Positions 58,501 through 64,000 of a stretch of 64,000 bases of DNA are shown here, piece after piece. Under the pieces are notes generated by a model. The model saw nothing but the letters and a program-made list of their open reading frames with translations, made no database searches and was not told where the DNA came from. How positions within the stretch are numbered: position 1 is the stretch's first letter; every line of letters starts with the position of its first letter. Made by a program: the position numbers and the translations under genes. Source of the DNA: Sarcocystis neurona (lineage: Eukaryota; Apicomplexa; Conoidasida; Eucoccidiorida; Sarcocystidae). The DNA lies in NCBI GenBank assembly GCA_000727475.1, contig KL647289.1, forward strand, positions 564,120 through 628,119, read 5' to 3'.

Positions 58501-61500
58501 AGCAGGTGTGTAGCAGCAGGTCTGTAGCGGCAGCAGCAGCTTTGTACCAGCAGGAAGACCAGCAAGAGAATAGAAGCAGAAGACGACGTGTGTGATTGAG
58601 TGTGTCGCAGGGCGTTTTTTGCCCTGCAGTTCTTCTTCTCGCCTTCTCAGCAGCAGTGCGAGAGAGAGAGAGAGCGTTGCAAGCGGAGAAATGAAACACT
58701 CGTAGCGCGGTGCTGGGCGGTCGAGACTTTATATGTATGTATATGTCTGTACGTGAGCAGCAGAGGCAGCAGCGCGGTGCAGGGCTGTGGAGAATCTGAC
58801 TATATATATCTGCGCAGCAGAGGCAGCAGGCGCAGGGGAGCGTTTATTTGCTGTTGGGCAGCTGGGGAAGCAGCGGGCGTCGGGCCGAGACGCGTAGAAG
58901 CTATCCGTTTTCCTAAGAAATGATGAAGAAGCAAATACGGTGATGAAAAGAAGAAAAGAAGAAGAAAAGAGAAGAAGAAAAGGGAGAATTTCTTCCCCGT
59001 AGTCCTCCTGAGGAGGTGACACGCGTCCCGCACGTGCAGCGGGTTGCCCCCCACCGACCGCGCGCTGCAGCAGAGCCGCCCCCGCACGTCCGGCAGCGCA
59101 GCAGAAATGTCTCCCCCCGACTGCCATAAATCACCCACCATCTCTCTATATATGTACATGTACGTATGTCTGTATACACATGGATATACATGTATATTTC
59201 TATACATATATATATGTGTATGTATCTACACATATCCGCACTGTCTCGTTCTCTCTCTCTGTATGTATATATGTGTATGTATTTGCGTGTATATACAAAC
59301 AAATATGTGTAGATATCTATACATATCCGCACTTCTTTTCCTCGCTCTATATATACATATATGTGTACATATATATATATATGTCTATGTATTTAACCGT
59401 ATCGACACTTCTTCGTTTCTCTCTCGCTCTGTATATATATGTATATTCGTATATGTATACATATATATGTGTGTATGCATGCATACATATCCGCCCTTTC
59501 TCTCTCTACATATATCCATATATATATGTATAGCTGTGTATATGTGTAGTATCACACAAATGTACCTGTCTACTCATAAATAGATGTGTTTGCATGCACA
59601 TATATATATCTGCGTGCCCCTGCGTACATTTGTTTATATGACTTCAATACGAGAGGGCCACCCAACTTCGTCGTTAAGAGGAGATGGAGAAGAAAAGGAG
59701 GGTAGGGGGGGAGGGAGGGGGATGTCTGCGTATATCTCTTCTTTTTGCTGTTGCTGCGATGTGATGGGCCGCGGGTCTGCTGCGGCCCGTCAACCGGCGA
59801 AGGTGCTCTGCGCGCGTGGATTGCTGCGCATCCGTCTCTCCCTCCTCGGTGAATATGGGCCGGGGGGTGATGGGCGTGCAGCAGCAGCAGCAGCAAAGTT
59901 ACTTTTGCGTATGAAGAGACCACTTGCCAAGGAGGAAGGGAACGTTTCAGGGAGCAAGAAAGTCCCGTTTTTCAAGCGAGGCTCCCGCGGCCTGTCCAGC
60001 ACAGGAAGAGAAGCGGAACAGACGGAGACAGAGACACCGAGACAAAAGGGGAGATAAAAGGAGACAGAAAGGGAGACACGTAGAAGTTCCGCAAGAGTGT
60101 ACGAAGAGTATACCTGCTGCTCTTCTTTCAAAGAAGAAAAACGCGCGGCCTGTTCGGGGACTGCTGCCAAGTGACTGCAAGCCTACCGCGGCTTTTCTTC
60201 TGCTGCTGCTTTTCTTCTGCTGCAGCTGCTTCTCTTCTTCTGTTGCTGCTGCGTCTCTTCCTCTGTTGCTGCTGTCGCTGCCTCTTCTCTGCTGCCTCCT
60301 CTGCTGCTGCTTCTCTGCCTTCACTGCTGCTGCTTGTGTGTCCCCTCTGCAGCTGCTTCCCTGCCACCGTCTCTGCTGCTGTTGCTTCTATGCCTCCTCT
60401 TCTGCTGCATTGGACTTTCTCTGCTGCTGCTTTTCTCGTCTCTGCTGCTGAGTGTCTCTCTGTCGCCGCTTTTCTGTTCCTGTTCTGCTGCTGCAGCCCC
60501 TATGCTGCTGCAGGTTTGTTGTTCTCGACGGCCGCTACGTAGTAGGAACTTGCTGCTGCTGCTGCGATACTTCCTGCGCTTTCCCGCACTTTCGTTTTTT
60601 TTTGCAGGCTCTTCGCTTTCTTCTCCTCCTGCTGCGCAGACGCCTGCTGCCTTTCGTCCTGGTCCTGCTGCTGTTCCTGCTGCAAATTTTGCTACTTCTG
60701 TCGCAGCAGCAACTGCCGCTTCGCAGCTGCGTCTGAACTGTACTGGCAGCGGCGCTTCTTCTGCTCCTGCTGCCTGTGCTGCTGCTTCTTCTTCTTGTCC
60801 CGCCGGTGCCGCTGCTGCTGCGCGTAGCCGAGTCGCCGCAGGTGCTGCTGCTGCTGTTTCTCCTCCGCGAAGGAGCAATGTTGCCGCTTCAGCAGCAGCG
60901 GCAACACCAAGAGGACGACCAGAAGAAGAAGAAGAGAGAGAAGAAGAGGAAGAAGATTGGGATGCAGAAAAGGGCGAGGATGGGTGTGTGTGGCTGCCTC
61001 ACGACGAAGCCTTTGCTCTTGACAGCAGCACATGCTTCAACGCGATGAGCTTGGTGAACCATTATCAAACGGTGGACCTTTTTCATGGGAAGAAATGCCG
61101 TATAAACGCTGAGTGGCAGGTGGTCTACGTTGACGCCTGGCCACATGTTATCCTCACGTCTATCCCTGGCGTCGGAATTTCTTCAGGAGAAGAGCTGCTT
61201 GCCGATTTTGGCTTCCTATGGTACCAGAAGATGAACTCCCGCTGCATGCGATACTGCAGACAGCAGCTTCTCGCGGCGCTGCCCTTCCTCGCCGCTGCCG
61301 AGCGCCTCATCTGCCAACAGCAGCAGCAACAGCAGCAGCAGCGGGGAACGGAGACGACGGTGACGAGCGGAGCGCTGCAGGTGTTGAGGAAGCGCCGGCG
61401 CAGCTGCAGCAGCGTCGACGGAGAGGAGGAGGAAGAGAAGGAAAGGCGGCAGCAAATGAAGGAAGAGAAGAATGGGAGGGAAGAGGAGACGAACAAAAAG

Positions 61501-62449
61501 AAAGAAGATGAGGAGGAGAAGGAGGAGGGGTCAGAAAAGAAGAAAGAGCAGCAGCAGGCACAGGTCGCCCAGCAGCAGGTCGTCCAGCAGGAGCAGCAGC
61601 AGGAGAAGAGAAAGGGGAAGAAAGAGAAGCACGGGGAAGAGAAGAACAAGAAAGACGACGAGGAGAAGAGGAAGCCGGAGCAGGGAGAAGAGGACGAAGG
61701 ACCGCAGGAAGAGAAGGAGAAGCGGCGTAAGAAGGACGGCGTGGGGGCGAAGAAGTTGCAAGGGGAGGAGGAGAAGCAGCAGAAGCAGCAGCAAACGGCG
61801 GAGCAGCGGGTTGGTGAGGAGAGGCAGTCGAAAAATGAAGAAGACGAGGAGGAGAAGGAGGAAACGAGGAAGGTGGAGAGCGAGGAGAAGAGACACGAGG
61901 AGGAGAAGCAGCAGCAGCAGGAAGCAGAGAGGGAGAAGCAGCAGGAGCAGCAGCAGGTAGGGGAGAGGGAGAAGCAGCAGGAGCAGCAGCAGGAAGGGGA
62001 GAGGGAGAAGAAGAAGCAGCAGCGGGAGCGAAAGACTCAACAGGAAGAGACGGCGACGCTGTTGCGCGAGAAGAAGCAGCAGCGAGAGAAGAAGGAGAAG
62101 AAGGAGGAGGAGAGAAGACAGCAGCAGGACTTGCAGCTTGTTCTTGAAGAGAAGGAGCAGCAGCTGCTGTTCGACCGGGAGAGGAAGCAGCAACAGCAGC
62201 AGTACCCAGGGAAACAGCAGGAAGCGATGGCGGAGGAGCAAGAGCAGCAGCAGCAGCAGGGACCAGGCGACGAGGAGAGGAACAAACACAAGAGGAAGAA
62301 GGAGGAGGACAAAGACGCAGAAGACAGGAAGGGAGGAGGGGCAGGGACGCTGCAGCTCGATGTGATGCAGAGACTAATCGACGGATTCGTAGAGGCTGCC
62401 CGCATGTGGGGACTCTTCTCTGTTTCGCCAGAGAAAAGGAAAGGACAAA

Positions 62450-62480
<31 letters not shown>

Positions 62481-64000
62481 AGAAGAAGAAGACTTTAGTA
62501 CGGATCAGCTATGTCATTTATGCTACGCAAATCCTAAGCCAACAACTTCGTCTTCGTCTCCGTCCTTTTCTTTTCCGTCGTCTTCTGCCTATTTATCTTC
62601 GTTCTCCTTCTCTGCTGCTGCTGCAGCTGGTTGCTGCTACGCGCCGCGGTTGCGATGTTTGTCCACCACCTTTTCTTCTTCCTCGTTCTCTTCTGCTGCT
62701 GTTGCTGCTGCTGCGACGGCACTGCAGCAGGCGCAGCAGGAGCACCAGCAGCAGCAGTGTGGCCAGGGAAGTCGACGGACGAGGCAACGACAGCAGCAGC
62801 AGCAGGACGCGCGGAAGGAGCCCCCAGAGGAGGAGGAGGAGGGGGAGGAGCAGCAACAGGAGAAAGCGATGGCGAAACAGCAGCCCAGGGACTATTTCTC
62901 GTCGTGGGACGGAGAAGAGGAACAGCACCGAGGGAAGAAGGCAGAGAAGGTCGAGAACGAAGAGAAAACAGAGGAGGAAGAGAAGCAGCAGGTGTTCGGC
63001 TCGTCCCGGGGCGGGGATACCATGCCGTGCTGCGAAGTGCTGCCGGAAGAAAGAAGAGAGAAAAAGAGAAAGCAGGCTGCTGTTGAGGACGTATGCGGCA
63101 GCAGCAGCAGCGAGGCGAAGAGGACGAGACGTTGCAGAGAACTACGAACGTTCTGTGGCGAGAAACAAGAAGAAGAAGCAGCAGCAGAGGCAGGAGCCGT
63201 AGAAGTTGCCCAGGAAGAACAGGAGGAGGTGGGGAGCAGCAGCAGCAGCACCGGCGACAGACGCTCGGCTGCTGCTGCTGCTGCATGCGCGGCTGCAGTA
63301 ACGCGACGAGAGCGGGAAGAGGAGAACGCCGGGAGCAGCAAAGGAGCGGCAGCAGCAGCGCCTTCCACAGGAGAGTGGGAAGCAGGGAGAGGCACGGGAG
63401 GGAAAGGAAGAGCAGCAGCCGTCCGAGAAGTCCGGGAAGCAGCAGGCGAAGAAGAAAGAGAAGAAGAAAGGAAAGGAAGGGGCGGAATAGCAGCAGCAAA
63501 ACTGTCCGGGCGAGGAGGAAGAGCAGCAGGAGCAGCAGAGGCGTTCGCAGAGGAGAGAGGGACGGAGGGCGAACGGCGGAGAGGAGAGGGCGGTGGGGAG
63601 GAGACCAGCAGCAACTGCAGGAGAACGAAGCAAGCTAAAAAGAAAAGAGAAGTAGAAAGGGCATGGGAATGGCGAGAACGAGGAGTTATCTGCGATGGCT
63701 GCAACAGGGCCTTCCACCTGCAGTGCGTCGATCCCGAAGAGAAGCTGCTGCTAAGTGAAACTACCGAGTGGTTCTGCCCACTCTGTATCCGTTTTGCTGC
63801 TCGGGTCTGCGAAGCTCGAGCAGCGGCAGAAGCAGCAGCCGTCGCTGCAGCAGCCGCAGAAGAGAGAGGCGCTGCAGCAGAAGCAGCAGCAGCAGAAGCA
63901 GCAGCAGCAGAAGCAGCAGAAGCAGAGAGACGCGCTGCAGCAGAACGAGCAGCAGCAGAAGCGGAAAAACGCGCTGCAGCAGAAGCAGCAGCAGCAGAAG
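52547..64000 (+). CDS. SET/PHD histone methyltransferase-like protein, 3' partial
   Basis: Model exons: 52547-55642, 57036-about 57675, 60608 to beyond 64000; phases agree (0, then 1). It probably methylates histone lysine in the nucleus; the target residue cannot be told. Exon 1 (about 1030 codons, tentative start at ATG 52547) is Ser/Arg/Ala-rich, with an 8-residue RSRSSSRE repeat (54180-54290), GSSSS repeats (55000-55180) and one ordinary-looking segment (LDICIGPLSGVKDCVFRIV, about 54660-54830). Exon 2 opens after TGCTGCTGCAG with the SET start: HPVRLVTPA and FGEYTGIV (57159-57173 is GEYTG), then YCFQLKF. Exon 3 follows TTTTTTTTGCAG and supplies the SET end: NAMSLVNHY (61039-61065), YVDAWPHV, SSGEELLADFGF (about 61180-61210). 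Next come a charged Glu/Lys/Gln region (61390-62340), LCHLC (62509-62523) and CDGC...H..C...WFCPLC (63691-63790), the two halves of a PHD finger. An Ala/Glu-rich helix runs off the edge. Exon 1 and the end of exon 2 are least certain. Confidence 0.82.
55643..57035 (+). other. SET/PHD gene intron 1 (inferred)
   Basis: The intron runs from CTGCAA|GTACGT to TGCTGCTGCAG. It contains TATATA microsatellites (56060-56160) and a CTT/CTG minisatellite (56460-56760). The minus strand of the minisatellite gives a Lys/Gln/Ser/Arg ORF, and the minus strand near 55510-55680 also reads coherently, so an antisense gene is not fully excluded. Confidence 0.5.
56500..56760. repeat. 71-74 bp CTT/CTG minisatellite
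   Basis: About 3.5 units containing TTGCTGC(CGG/TGC)TGTTTGCTC, TTGCTGCTGCGTCCGCTT and CTTGCTGCTGCTGCTGTGGC; copies begin near 56507, 56581 and 56652. It lies in the inferred intron, with CAG triplets on the strand opposite to the gene. Confidence 0.75.
57676..60607 (+). other. SET/PHD gene intron 2 (inferred)
   Basis: The intron acceptor at 60607 is a strong T-rich tract ending GCAG. The donor is uncertain: AGAG|GTACGA at 57676, AAAG|GTGTGC near 57632 and GAAA|GTGGGA near 57462 all give the required phase. It contains CAG repeats, a 17-bp minisatellite, microsatellites (59150-59580) and CTG-rich sequence (60190-60600). Confidence 0.5.
58290..58545. repeat. 17-bp GATCTGTAGCAGCAGCA minisatellite
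   Basis: Tandem units of GATCTGTAGCAGCAGCA with variants (AACTCTGTAGCAGCAGCAGC, GGTGTGTAGCAGCA). The core unit is 17 bp, not a multiple of three, so it carries TAG stops and shifts frame. This fits intronic position despite the CAG content. Confidence 0.85.

Noticed and set aside
61531..62289. 252-codon poly-Leu minus-strand ORF
   Set aside because: Reverse of the charged Glu/Lys/Gln region of SET/PHD exon 3.

Overview
The window looks like nuclear DNA of an Eimeria-like coccidian (Apicomplexa). Three things support this. Coding DNA is saturated with CAG/GCA/AGC triplets giving long Gln, Ala and Ser runs. Introns and spacers are full of TATATG/CACATA microsatellites. Ordinary eukaryotic genes are cut by kilobase-long GT-AG introns. 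The genus is inferred from this style only; no telomere-like AAACCCT tracts, ribosomal RNA genes or organellar genes were seen.

Three genes can be supported from protein motifs plus consistent splice phases. (1) A 5'-truncated SBDS ribosome-maturation factor lies on the + strand (2086-8270; two exons in the window, earlier exons to the left). Its third domain is broken up by Gln/Glu-rich insertions, and it ends in a U1-type C2H2 zinc finger. (2) A diacylglycerol kinase lies on the - strand (41372 down to 17250). I reconstructed it as 12 small exons over 24 kb, with every intron GT-AG and every phase compatible, giving about 855 aa. (3) A large chromatin gene on the + strand (about 52547 to beyond 64000) carries a SET methyltransferase domain and then a PHD finger. 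Both domains are split by long low-complexity insertions, and the gene runs off the right edge.

Layout: 1-2085, flank or upstream intron of SBDS; 2086-8270, SBDS; 8271-17249, convergent spacer between SBDS and the kinase, with a repeat-poor island at 9181-12230; 17250-41372, diacylglycerol kinase, whose introns hold several distinct satellites and a striking GTGTACGTACAC palindrome array; 41373-52546, spacer with a repeat-poor island (about 42100-48370) holding local duplications and a few unrecognised ORFs; 52547-64000, SET/PHD gene.

The three genes act in unrelated processes (ribosome maturation, lipid second-messenger metabolism, histone methylation). What they share is architecture: amino-acid-repeat insertions inside folded domains, and long repeat-filled introns. 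Most long ORFs in the window are antisense or out-of-frame shadows of CAG tracts and were not annotated. All exon boundaries are by-eye predictions.
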